Source: Streptomyces guryensis
Lineage (GTDB): Bacteria; Actinomycetota; Actinomycetes; Streptomycetales; Streptomycetaceae
Direction: 5' to 3'
Assembly (NCBI RefSeq): GCF_021261325.1
Contig: NZ_JAJSBI010000032.1
Location: 1-64,000, forward strand
DNA length: 64,000 nt
Part shown: positions 19,451 to 26,841 of the stretch, piece by piece
Position numbering within the stretch: position 1 is the stretch's first letter
Layout: the number at the start of each line of letters is the position of its first letter
The notes under the pieces: generated by a model
Told to the model about the DNA's origin: nothing
Databases searched by the model: none
Seen by the model: the letters and a program-made list of their open reading frames with translations, nothing else
Position numbers and translations under genes: made by a program

Positions 19451-19927
19451 ATGGGCGCGGTCAGGAAGGCAGTGGACGTGGAGGTTCCGCTGCGCATGGC
19501 GTACGACCAGTGGACTCAGTTCGAGGAGTTCCCGAACTTCATGGAGGGCGTCGACGAGGTCAGGCAGCTCGACGACCGGCACAACCACTGGACCACCAGC
19601 ATCGGCGGGGTGCGGCGCGAGTTCGACACGGAGATCGTCGACCAGCTCCCGGACGACCGGATCACCTGGCGGTCGGTCGGCGGCGACACACAGCAGAGGG
19701 GGTCGGTCCGCTTCGAGCGACTCGACGACACGCACACCCGGGTGGAACTCGTGATGGAGGTCGAAGCCAGCGGGGTGGTGGAGCAGAGCGCGGACGCGCT
19801 GGGTCTGATCGACCGGCGGGTGAAGGGGAACCTGCACCGCTTCAAGGACTACGTGGAGCGTGAGGGCGGCGCCACCGGCGGCTGGCGTGGCCGCATCCGG
19901 CCCGAGAACCCCGGCACACCTCTCTGA
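19451..19927 (+). CDS. SRPBCC (polyketide cyclase/dehydrase-like) protein
   Basis: A 158-residue protein; ATG 19451 follows GGAGG at 19441-19445, whereas the open frame from 19301 has no such site. It shows the START/Bet v1-like pattern VDVEVPLRMAYDQWTQFEEFPNFMEGVDEVRQ, LPDDRITWRSVGGD, and a long C-terminal helix with VKGNLHRFKDYVER. Members bind hydrophobic ligands or act in stress and polyketide functions; this short cytoplasmic type is common in Streptomyces and has no assigned role. The next gene encodes a flavin reductase 65 bases on, in the same direction. Confidence 0.75.
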   Translation: MGAVRKAVDVEVPLRMAYDQWTQFEEFPNFMEGVDEVRQLDDRHNHWTTSIGGVRREFDTEIVDQLPDDRITWRSVGGDTQQRGSVRFERLDDTHTRVELVMEVEASGVVEQSADALGLIDRRVKGNLHRFKDYVEREGGATGGWRGRIRPENPGTPL

Positions 19928-19992
19928 CGTCCGGCGTGCCGTGGCTCCGCCATGGCTCTCCGGCTCGTTGACGACGGTGAGGAGCGAGGGAC

Positions 19993-20472
19993 ATGACGGA
20001 CGTCGATGCGTTCATGAGCCGGTTGAGTCCCGACATGTGCGTCGTCACGGCCGTGGCGGGCGGAGAGCGGTCGGGCTGTCTGGTCGGCTTCTCCTCCCAG
20101 TGCTCCATCCGGCCGGTGCGGTTCGTGGTGTGGATCTCCAAGGCCAACCACACCTACGCGGTGGCCCGTGCCGCGGACTGCCTGGCTGTCCATCTGCTCA
20201 CCCGTGAACAGTATGCGCTGGCAGCGCTGTTCGGCGGGCAGACGGGCGACCGGACCGACAAGCTCGCGCACGTGCCGTGGACGCGTGGACGGGGTGGCTC
20301 GGTCATCCTGGACGAAGCAGCCGCATGGTTCGTCGGCAGTGTCGAACAGCGCGTCGACGGCGGCGACCACGTCGGATTCGTCCTGACGCCCGAGGATTGG
20401 GGCAGCCGCGCGGACGGACCTCTTCTCCGGCTCGACGACGCCAAGGACATCAGCCCCGGCCACCCCGCGTGA
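19993..20472 (+). CDS. Flavin reductase-like FMN-binding protein
   Basis: A 159-residue split-barrel flavin reductase-like protein from ATG 19993 with GGAGCGAGGG before it. MCVVTAVAGGERSGCLVGFSSQCSIRPVRFVVWISKANHTY is broken in two by the usual glycine turn and matches the FMN-binding half (GxxxGxxxSxxx-S-P). The later LAALFGGQTGDRTDKLAHVPW is the standard second motif. Such proteins give reduced flavin to monooxygenases or act alone. No partner monooxygenase is adjacent. A low-complexity GGCGGAG tract follows the gene at 20602-20636. Confidence 0.75.
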   Translation: MTDVDAFMSRLSPDMCVVTAVAGGERSGCLVGFSSQCSIRPVRFVVWISKANHTYAVARAADCLAVHLLTREQYALAALFGGQTGDRTDKLAHVPWTRGRGGSVILDEAAAWFVGSVEQRVDGGDHVGFVLTPEDWGSRADGPLLRLDDAKDISPGHPA

Positions 20473-20636
20473 CGACGCATCCACCGTCAACCGAGGGGCC
20501 CCGACAACGGCACACCGGCCAGGCGTAGGCGGTCGTCTGCGTTCTCAGCCGGCTGTCCAAGCCGGGCAGCACCGCCAGTGGCCGGTCGTGACGGCCTGCC
20601 AGGCGGAGGCAGAGGCGGAGGCGGAGGGGGAGGGGG

Positions 20637-21617
20637 TCAGACAGCGTCGTCCGGGAGGTCGGCCGAGGCGTCCTCAGGCGCCAGGTCGGGTCTCAGTCGC
20701 AGCCAGGACGGCTGGCGCAGCAGGCCTGCCCGGGTGCGGGTGCTGTAGCGGACTTCTCCGATCAGCCGCGGTACGACCCAGTGGGCTCCCGCGACCGGCG
20801 GCACCGGATCGAAGGGGCACACGTCGGTCGCGGCGGTCCGCAGCAGCGCGGCGAGCTGCGACCGCTCGGCCTCGCTCCAGCCGGTGCCCACATTTCCGAC
20901 GTACCGCAGGCGTCCCGCGGCCCGCTGCCCCACCAGGACGGCGCCGGGCAGCCCCGACAGCCGCCCCTTGCCGGGCAGCCAGCCCCCCACGACGACGTCC
21001 TCGCTGTGCATGTTGCGGATCTTGATCCAGGCGCGGGAGCGTACGCCGGGCTCGTACGCCGAGTCCAGCCGTTTGCAGACCAGGCCCTCCAGACCGTGCT
21101 CCCGGGTGGCCCGCAGAGCCTGTTCACCGTGGCCGACCAGCGCGGCCGGGGTGGACCAGAACGGGCCGTTGAGCCCGAGCCGCACCAAGTGCCCGCGCCG
21201 CCGGGCATAGGGGAGCGCGGTGAGGTCCTGGCCTCCCAGGTGCATCACGTCGAACAGGACGAGGTGCACGGGCGCCTTCGCCGCCTGCCGTGCCGCCCTG
21301 CCGGGCGCGTGCGCCAGCCCCATGCGGGGCTGTAGCAACTGGAAGTCGGCGCGGCCCTGTTCGTCCAGCGCCAGCACCTCCCCGTCGAGTACGGCGGGCG
21401 TAGCACCGAGCGCCTCGGCCAGTGGACGCAGCTCGGGATAGGCACGGGTGATGTCCTCCCCGGACCGCGCGCGCAGCAGGACGCTGCCGTCCCCTTCGAG
21501 GTAGGCGACCACGCGCTGGCCGTCCTGCTTGGTCTCGTAGGCCCAGCGGGCGTCCTGCGCTGCGGGCGGAAGGGAACCGGGCGTGGCGAGCATGGGTGAG
21601 ATCAGGGGGAGCGTCAC
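20637..21617 (-). CDS. ATP-dependent DNA ligase (LigC/LigD ligase-domain type)
   Basis: A 326-residue ligase read from GTG 21617. The adenylation motif is ETKQDGQR with nucleophile Lys30. Motif III is AVLDGEVLALD, motif IV is HGLEGLVCKRLDS, motif V is AWIKIR, and an OB-fold ends the protein (GRLRYVGNVGTGWSEAE, then VVPRLIGEVRYSTRTRAG). It should seal nicks or double-strand breaks in non-homologous end joining with Ku. No Ku gene is in the window, but a stand-alone LigD phosphoesterase-domain protein is encoded at 36881. No SD-like site precedes the GTG, so a start at the ATG eight residues on is possible. Confidence 0.87.
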   Translation of the reverse strand: MTLPLISPMLATPGSLPPAAQDARWAYETKQDGQRVVAYLEGDGSVLLRARSGEDITRAYPELRPLAEALGATPAVLDGEVLALDEQGRADFQLLQPRMGLAHAPGRAARQAAKAPVHLVLFDVMHLGGQDLTALPYARRRGHLVRLGLNGPFWSTPAALVGHGEQALRATREHGLEGLVCKRLDSAYEPGVRSRAWIKIRNMHSEDVVVGGWLPGKGRLSGLPGAVLVGQRAAGRLRYVGNVGTGWSEAERSQLAALLRTAATDVCPFDPVPPVAGAHWVVPRLIGEVRYSTRTRAGLLRQPSWLRLRPDLAPEDASADLPDDAV

Positions 21618-21689
21618 GGGGTGAGTTGTCGACGGCGCGGCCTGCCGTCATTCGCCCCGGCGGCCGGGTTCCCCTGAACGGCGCTGCCC

Positions 21690-22163
21690 ACGGCCCGGGC
21701 ACTGACGGCGCTGACTGCAGACTGCTCGCCGCTGTCAGCAGATCGTCGAGGCCCACTCGGCGGAAGAACTCGGCGCGGATGCGGTCGGCCACTGCCGAGA
21801 CGACATCGCTGCCGTCGCGGCTCGGATCCACATGGACCCGGAACGGCCGCCTGCCGGGCGGCAGTTCGACGGTCCGGACGACGGCCTCCGCCACATCGGC
21901 CACGTCGGCGTCCGGCGGTATCAGCCCGGCCAGCCGCGCATTCACGTCGTCCATCAGCGCCTTGTGGCGGTCGTCGTAGGCGGAGGCCCGGTCGGCGTCG
22001 GCCGGTGAGCCGGCATGCGCGAAGTGCTTGGTGCCCGAGGTGAAGGCACCCGGGACGATGATCGCGTCGGCCGGCTGGTCGGGGGTGAAGGCCTCGGACG
22101 GGCCCAGCACCATGTGCCCGGCGTTGTGGATCAGAACGTCGAGGCGCACCTGTTCGTCGAGGA
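21690..22163 (-). pseudogene. Remnant of a short-chain dehydrogenase
   Basis: Reading leftwards from 22163, LDVLIHNAGHMVLGPSEAF matches the middle of an SDR protein (the NAG strand). FTPDQ then joins directly to PADAIIVPGAFTSGTKHFAHAG, so the stretch that carries the catalytic Ser and YxxxK (about 70 residues) is missing. The rest, DVNARLAGLIPPDADVADVAE to RIRAEFFRRVGLDDLL, is intact SDR C-terminus. The Rossmann glycine motif is absent because the gene is cut at 22163. The frame runs on past the natural end into the ligase gene. It cannot be an active enzyme. Confidence 0.75.
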
Positions 22164-22370
22164 CGCGGGCTCTCCGACCGGTTGCGCGACAGCGTGCTCG
22201 ATTCGCTGACCCGCCCGGGCGACACGGGTGAGCCGGGAGGGCCGGACAGCGCGGTCCCGGTCGCCGCCGCGACGCTCGCAGCCCGGCTGCGGGCCGAACA
22301 GTCCCCGGTGTTCACGCCGGCGGAGTCGGCTCTGCTCGAACAGTGGCTGGACAAGCTCTCCGCACGTTGA
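22164..22370 (+). pseudogene. C-terminal fragment of an unrecognised gene
   Basis: An open frame starts immediately at the SDR breakpoint and ends at 22370. It reads GLSDRLRDSVLDSLTRPGD, a Gly/Pro linker, then VAAATLAARLRAEQSPVFTP and AESALLEQWLDKLSAR. It has the codon pattern of a real gene and looks like the helical end of a larger protein, but I cannot name it. It has no start codon of its own with an SD. Together with the SDR remnant it suggests a divergent gene pair that lost both 5' ends. Confidence 0.5.
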
Positions 22371-22371
22371 G

Positions 22372-22420
22372 CCTGCTGCCTGCTGCCTGCTGCCTGCTGC
22401 CTGCTGCCTGCTGCCTGCTC
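22372..22420. repeat. 7-base tandem repeat (CCTGCTG)
   Basis: Seven copies of CCTGCTG (the last reading CCTGCTC) follow the TGA of the fragment at 22370 and grade into CCCGCTC units. The array lies between convergent genes and ends 19 bases from the response-regulator stop. Confidence 0.85.
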
Positions 22421-22438
22421 CCCGCTCCCCGCTGCCCC

Positions 22439-23122
22439 TCAGCGCTCCGCGGCCGGCGACGCCTGTACGAGCCCCGACTGGTAGGCGATGACGACGAGTT
22501 GGGCGCGGTCGCGCGCACCCAGCTTCGTCATCGCGCGGTGCACATGGGTGCGTACGGTCAGCGGGCTGACGAAGAGCTTCTCGCCGATCTCCTCGTTGGA
22601 GTGGCCCTCCGCCACCCAGGCCATCACCTCCCGCTCGCGTACGGTGAGCGCCCCGAGGCCCTCGGACGCCGCCGGCCGCGCCCCCTGCGCGGGGCCGGAC
22701 AGGAAGCGCGCGATCAGCACGCGTGTGGCGAGCGGGGAGAGCAGCGACTCGCCCACCGCCACGGTCCGGATGCCGTCGAGCAGCGCGTCCGCGGTCACGT
22801 CCTTGCCGAGGAAGCCGCTCGCACCGGCCCGCAGCGCCTGGGCGACGTACTCGTCGATCTCGAACGTGGTGAGGATCAGCACGCGCGTGCCCGACAGTTC
22901 GGGATCGGCGCAGATCGCCGACGTGGCGGCCAGGCCGTCGGTGCCGGGCATGCGGATGTCCATCAGGACGAGGTCGGGGCGGTGCACGCGCGCGAGGGCG
23001 ACGGCCTCGGCGCCGTCAGTGGCCTCGGCGACCACTTCCATGTCGTCGCAGGAGTCGATCAGGATCCGGAACGTGGCCCGCAGGAGGGCCTGGTCGTCGG
23101 CGAGCAGCACGCGGATGGTCAT
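22439..23122 (-). CDS. NarL/LuxR-type response regulator
   Basis: A 227-residue regulator from ATG 23122; the open frame continues upstream only into remains of the kinase gene. The receiver has the acidic pair Asp9-Asp10 (LLADDQALLRATF), phospho-acceptor Asp55 (VLMDIRMPG), Thr in LILTTF, and Lys in GFLGKDVTADAL. The output domain is a LuxR helix-turn-helix (LTVREREVMAWVAEGHSNEEIGEKLFVSPLTVRTHVHRAMTKL, residues about 160-203, written here in family order). It appears fully functional. Its cognate kinase gene immediately upstream is decayed, so it may be unphosphorylated or driven by another kinase. Confidence 0.88.
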   Translation of the reverse strand: MTIRVLLADDQALLRATFRILIDSCDDMEVVAEATDGAEAVALARVHRPDLVLMDIRMPGTDGLAATSAICADPELSGTRVLILTTFEIDEYVAQALRAGASGFLGKDVTADALLDGIRTVAVGESLLSPLATRVLIARFLSGPAQGARPAASEGLGALTVREREVMAWVAEGHSNEEIGEKLFVSPLTVRTHVHRAMTKLGARDRAQLVVIAYQSGLVQASPAAER

Positions 23123-23127
23123 GGTGT

Positions 23128-23910
23128 CCGTTCTTGTCGTCTCATGGTTCCCGTTCCATGCGTCACGGGTTCTTGGCGTCAGGGAGCGGTGTGGGATGTG
23201 AGTCGCGGCGGCGGTGGCGGTGCCGTCGTCCGTGACGGCGAGGGACAGTTGCTCGTGGCCGTAGTGGACGTCCACCCCGGGCGCGTGCCGACTTGGGCGT
23301 GGTCGGGGCCACGTCGCGCGACTCGTGTGCGATACGTATGCCCTCCTCCGTGACCCGGTGCCGTGCCTTGTCCTCCCGGCTGCGCTCGGCGTACTCGGCG
23401 TGGGCCTGGACGGCTTTCAGGCAGGCCCCCCGCATCGGGACGGCGTTGCCGGTGGCCACCGGCGGCAGCAGTCAGGCGCCGGGGTCCAGCGTCTTGAGCG
23501 GCCGGGGACAGACGTGGGGACCGACGCGGACAGCCGTCGTCACCCCCAGCCCGAGCGTGGCGAAGAAGAACCACCGGATGGTCCCGCGGCCGGTGGTGAC
23601 GGCAGGCCGCAACGGCGTGATCATGACCGGCGCCGACAGCAGTGGCGTGAGCAGATGACCCAGCGCGCCCGGCGTCGGCCGCCGTGAGCGCGGCCCCCGT
23701 CACCACGGTGCGGGGGTGGGTGCGCTGCCGGCACAGGGCCCGGCAGGAGGGCGCGGCCGGGACGATGGCCGGGCCCACGGCGTCCGGCCGATGCGGGCCG
23801 GGCACGCGGATCTCGCTGCCGAGCGGGAAGGCGGCGAAGAGGAACGCGACCGTCATGGTGTCGACGGTGCGCGCGTGTTCGTCCGCGTGTCGCTGCCAAG
23901 GGATGCTCAT
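23128..23910 (-). pseudogene. Decayed sensor histidine kinase of the NarL-type pair
   Basis: Fragments in three frames align with one DesK/NarX-like kinase. The N-terminus MSIPWQRHADEHARTVDTMTV begins at 23910. A membrane part GHLLTPLLSAPVMITPL to GTIRWFFFATLGLGVTTAVRV is in another frame (about 23655-23520). The dimerisation helix AERSREDKARHRVTEEGIRIAHE then SRDVA is in a third (about 23410-23310), where the usual LHDVVAHH phospho-histidine box is damaged. Finally VHYGHEQLSLAVTDDGTA (about 23270) is the G-box end of the ATPase domain. Most of the ATPase domain, with N- and D-boxes, is gone. The kinase is surely inactive. Confidence 0.75.
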
Positions 23911-24152
23911 CGCGTCTCTCCGGTCGGGTCCTGGAAGCCATGGTGGGCGATGCCCGCCGGGAACGACGGGTGAGGGCCGGCCGTGTCCTGCGACACGAAC
24001 CGCCCTCTCGGAGGAAGGGGACGAGGTCAGACGCAGGCGGACTCCCGCCCGACCGGCTCGGCCGCGGGCGGATCGCGCAGGCCCTTGTGGGTGAGCGCTC
24101 GTCCCGTCGTGGCGGGAGTGCGCTGGAGCCTTAGGCCTGGTCGGTGATCGGG

Positions 24153-24224
24153 TTGCTTGCGTCAGGCAAGCATAGATAGATTACTTGAGTCAAGCAATAG
24201 AAGAGATTTACTTGAGTTAGGCAA
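24153..24224. promoter_or_regulatory. Three spaced copies of a TTACTTG...CAAGCAA operator
   Basis: Three near-palindromes precede the atypical response-regulator gene: TTGCTTGCGTCAGGCAAG at 24153-24170, TTACTTGAGTCAAGCAA at 24181-24197 and TTACTTGAGTTAGGCAA at 24208-24224. Starts are 28 and 27 bases apart, close to whole helical turns. The last ends 22 bases before the start codon. The same element occurs once more at 30855. The region from 23911 to 24152 shows no gene. Confidence 0.75.
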
Positions 24225-24246
24225 GCAGAACGGTAGGGTGAGTGAC

Positions 24247-24987
24247 ATGCCTCCCTCGTCCCCCGACGGCACCATCGGTGAGAGGCCGGCGCTCGCTCGC
24301 GGGGCCGGGCAGCATGTCCTGGTCGTCGCGGGTGAACCGGAGCTCGCCGAACTGCTGACGACCACCCTGGAGTTGGCGGGCTACCGCATCAGCCTGGCCG
24401 ACACCGGTGCCGAGGCCCTGGCGCGGGCCATGGAGAACCGCTTCGACCTCGTGGTCCTCGACGCCACGCTGCCGGACCTGGCGGGCCTCGGCCGGGAGCG
24501 CCGCCCCCCGGCCGCGCACCGCCCCCCGGTCCTGTTCCTGACCGCGTACGACTCCCTGGATCGGCTTGTGCCCGAACTGGGCCTGGGGGAGAAGGACTAC
24601 GTCACCAAACCCTTCCGGGTGGCCGAGGTCCTGACCCGGATGCAGGTACTGCTCCGTGGCAGGTATCGCGGCCCGCGCCGGGACGGTGCGCTGGCGTACC
24701 GCGACCTCGTCCTGGACGACGCCCGATGTCAGGCGCGGCGCGGGACGCGGGCGCTCGACCTCACCCCCGCCGAGTACCGGCTGCTGCGCCACCTCCTCGT
24801 CAACGCGCACGGGGTGCTGTCCAAGGAGCAGATCGGCCGCTACGTCTGGGGCGACTTCCGCGGCGGCAACGCCATCGAGCAGCTCGTGTCCCGTCTGCGC
24901 CGCAAGGTGGACCGGGAGACTCCAGCGCTGATTCACACGCGCAGGGGCTTCGGCTATTGGCTGGGGTCGGCGGACGGGGAGGCCTGA
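24247..24987 (+). CDS. OmpR-type response regulator with degenerate acidic pocket
   Basis: A 246-residue regulator from ATG 24247 (GGGTGAG upstream). The receiver begins HVLVVAGEPELAELL: at the place of the usual Asp/Glu-Asp pair it has Ala28-Gly29. The phospho-acceptor Asp72 (VVLDATLPDLAG), Thr99 and Lys121 (YVTKPF) remain. Without the acidic pair, Mg-dependent phosphorylation is unlikely, so the protein may act as an atypical regulator. The output domain is an intact OmpR winged helix (LDLTPAEYRLLRHLLVNA, then SRLRRKVDRE and HTRRGFGYWL). No kinase gene follows. Three palindromic operators before the start suggest tight transcriptional control instead. Confidence 0.85.
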   Translation: MPPSSPDGTIGERPALARGAGQHVLVVAGEPELAELLTTTLELAGYRISLADTGAEALARAMENRFDLVVLDATLPDLAGLGRERRPPAAHRPPVLFLTAYDSLDRLVPELGLGEKDYVTKPFRVAEVLTRMQVLLRGRYRGPRRDGALAYRDLVLDDARCQARRGTRALDLTPAEYRLLRHLLVNAHGVLSKEQIGRYVWGDFRGGNAIEQLVSRLRRKVDRETPALIHTRRGFGYWLGSADGEA

Positions 24988-25039
24988 CGGGGCGGTCCGG
25001 TCGGGGGCGGGGGCAAAGGGCCGGTGGTGCCTGCTCGGC

Positions 25040-25086
25040 CTCCTGTGAGGGCAGTGGTATGTGACATACCACTGCCCTCACAGGAG
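25040..25086. repeat. Perfect 47-base palindrome
   Basis: CTCCTGTGAGGGCAG-TGGTATGT at 25040-25062 is the exact reverse complement of 25064-25086, with one G between. It lies 53 bases after the regulator stop. It could act as a strong transcription terminator for that gene. A perfect 23-base stem with a one-base centre is unusual for one. Confidence 0.9.
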
Positions 25087-25343
25087 ACCCGCGACTGTTC
25101 CCCCCCTTTGTCGTCGGACCAGTCAACTACACCTCAATGCAAGGAGGTTGGCATCCCCCGCTCGCGTCACGACACCGCCACCGACCCGTCAACCCGCGAT
25201 GTGATCCGGGCCACGTCAGCTTTCTGTCAGGGAACTGACCGTAAGGCGTCAGCCCCCTCTGTTTGCATGTGCTCATCGAGGCCTCGACCCCTTCGCCCCG
25301 GCGCTCCGCCCAGATCGGAGCCCCCCCACCACCGAGGAGAACC

Positions 25344-26576
25344 ATGGCCGACACACTGGCCGGACCCGCGCCCGAAGCGCCGGACGCCGCCCCGGAGTTC
25401 CCGATGCCCCGGGCGGGCCGCTGCCCCTTCGACCCGCCGCCCGCCCTCAAGGATCTGCAGGAACAGGCGCCGCTCACGAAGGTACGGCTGTGGGACGGCA
25501 GTGAGCCCTGGCTCGTGACTCGTTACGCCGAACAGCGGGCCCTTCTCGGCGACTCCCGGGTCAGCGCCGACACCGACCGGCCGGGCTACCCGACCAAGGC
25601 CTCGCCCGACGCCGGGGAGGGCAAGCTCAGCTTCATCATGATGGACGACCCCGAACACGCCCGGCTGCGCCGGATGGTGACGGCGCCGTTCGCCATCAAG
25701 AAGGTCGAGGCCCTGCGGCCCGCCGTACAGCGGATCGTGGACGGGCTGATCGACGACATGCTGGCCGGCCCCCGACCGGTGGACCTCGTCGAGTCGTTCG
25801 CCCTCCCGATCCCCTCGCTGGTCATCTGCGAACTGCTCGGCGTGCCCTACGACGACCACGCCTTCTTCCAGGACAACACCAAGACCATGGTCCACCGGGA
25901 CGCCACCCCCGAGCAGCGCGGGCAGGCGAGCCGGGAGGTGGCCGCATATCTGGCCGCCCTCATCGGCCGGCGGCTCGCCGAGCCTGAGGACGACCTGCTG
26001 TCGAGCATCGCCAGACGCATCACGGCCGGTGAGATCGACCACCAGCAGGCGACGGAAATGGCGCTCCTGCTGCTGATCGCCGGTCACGAGACCACCGCCA
26101 ACATGATCGCGCTGGGCACCCTCGCCCTCCTGGAGCACCCCGGCCAGCTCGCCCTGCTGCGCGAGACCGACGCCCCCGAACTCGTCGCCTCCGCGGTCGA
26201 GGAACTGCTGCGCTATCTGCACATCACCCACCTGGGACGACGCCGCGCGGTCACCGAGGACATCGAGATCGCCGGCCAGATCATCAAGGCCGGGGAGGGC
26301 GTCATCATGGTCAACGAGATCGCCAACCGCGACCCCGAGGTCTTCCCCGACCCCGACCGGCTCGACATCACCCGCGACGCCCGCCGGCACGTCGCCTTCG
26401 GCTTCGGAATCCACCAGTGCCTGGGCCAACCGCTGGCCCGGATGGAACTCCAGGTCGTCTACGGCACCCTCTACAAGCGCATCCCGACGCTGAAGCTCGC
26501 CTGCGCCCTGGAGGAAGTCAACTTCAAGAACGACGCGTTCATCTACGGCGTGCACCGACTGCCCGTCGCCTGGTGA
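25344..26576 (+). CDS. Cytochrome P450, CYP105-like
   Basis: A 410-residue soluble P450 from ATG 25344 with GAGGAGAA before it. The N-terminus (FPMPRAGRCPFDPPPAL) is of CYP105 type. The I-helix has LIAGHETTANMIALG, the K-helix has EELLRYL, and the heme loop is FGFGIHQCLGQPLARMEL. MMDDPEHARLRRMVTAPF is the conserved C-helix region. It is a monooxygenase of unknown substrate. Its ferredoxin and ferredoxin reductase genes follow directly, giving a self-sufficient electron chain from NAD(P)H. The operon lies between two genes that carry the TTACTTG-type operators. The region 25087-25343 before it shows no other gene. Confidence 0.9.
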   Translation: MADTLAGPAPEAPDAAPEFPMPRAGRCPFDPPPALKDLQEQAPLTKVRLWDGSEPWLVTRYAEQRALLGDSRVSADTDRPGYPTKASPDAGEGKLSFIMMDDPEHARLRRMVTAPFAIKKVEALRPAVQRIVDGLIDDMLAGPRPVDLVESFALPIPSLVICELLGVPYDDHAFFQDNTKTMVHRDATPEQRGQASREVAAYLAALIGRRLAEPEDDLLSSIARRITAGEIDHQQATEMALLLLIAGHETTANMIALGTLALLEHPGQLALLRETDAPELVASAVEELLRYLHITHLGRRRAVTEDIEIAGQIIKAGEGVIMVNEIANRDPEVFPDPDRLDITRDARRHVAFGFGIHQCLGQPLARMELQVVYGTLYKRIPTLKLACALEEVNFKNDAFIYGVHRLPVAW

Positions 26577-26646
26577 CCGTTCCGGATCCACAAACCGCGG
26601 CAGACACGCGGACGAACAAGAACCGCATGTGATGAAGGGGATCGAC

Positions 26647-26841
26647 ATGAAGGTGGAACTGGAAGCCGACAAGTGCGTCGCCTCGGGGCAGTGCGTGCTC
26701 GCCGCGATGGACGTCTTCGACCAGGACGACGACGGCATCGCGATCCTGCTGGAGGACGAGCCCGCGCCCGAGCTCCTCGACGACGTCAAGGAAGCCATCG
26801 CGGTCTGCCCGGCCGCGGCGATCCGTCTGGTCGAGCAGTGA
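26647..26841 (+). CDS. [3Fe-4S] ferredoxin
   Basis: A 64-residue ferredoxin from ATG 26647, with AAGGGGA upstream. DKCVASGQCVLAA and AVCPAAAI provide three cysteines in the order typical of P450 partner ferredoxins; the second Cys of a 4Fe motif is replaced by Ala12, so a [3Fe-4S] cluster is expected. It passes electrons from the reductase to the P450. Its stop overlaps the reductase start (GTGA, 26838-26841). Confidence 0.9.
   Translation: MKVELEADKCVASGQCVLAAMDVFDQDDDGIAILLEDEPAPELLDDVKEAIAVCPAAAIRLVEQ

Noticed and set aside
20602..20636. GGCGGAG-rich purine tract after the flavin reductase gene
   Set aside because: Irregular low-complexity sequence; could form a G-quadruplex but no function is indicated.
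23911..24152. Open frames on both strands between the decayed kinase and the operator cluster
   Set aside because: No domain, SD site or family resemblance; probably decayed or regulatory sequence.
25040..25086. Idea that the long palindrome is a telomere-like or insertion-sequence end
   Set aside because: No further palindromes, transposase gene or target duplication are nearby, so only the palindrome itself is reported.
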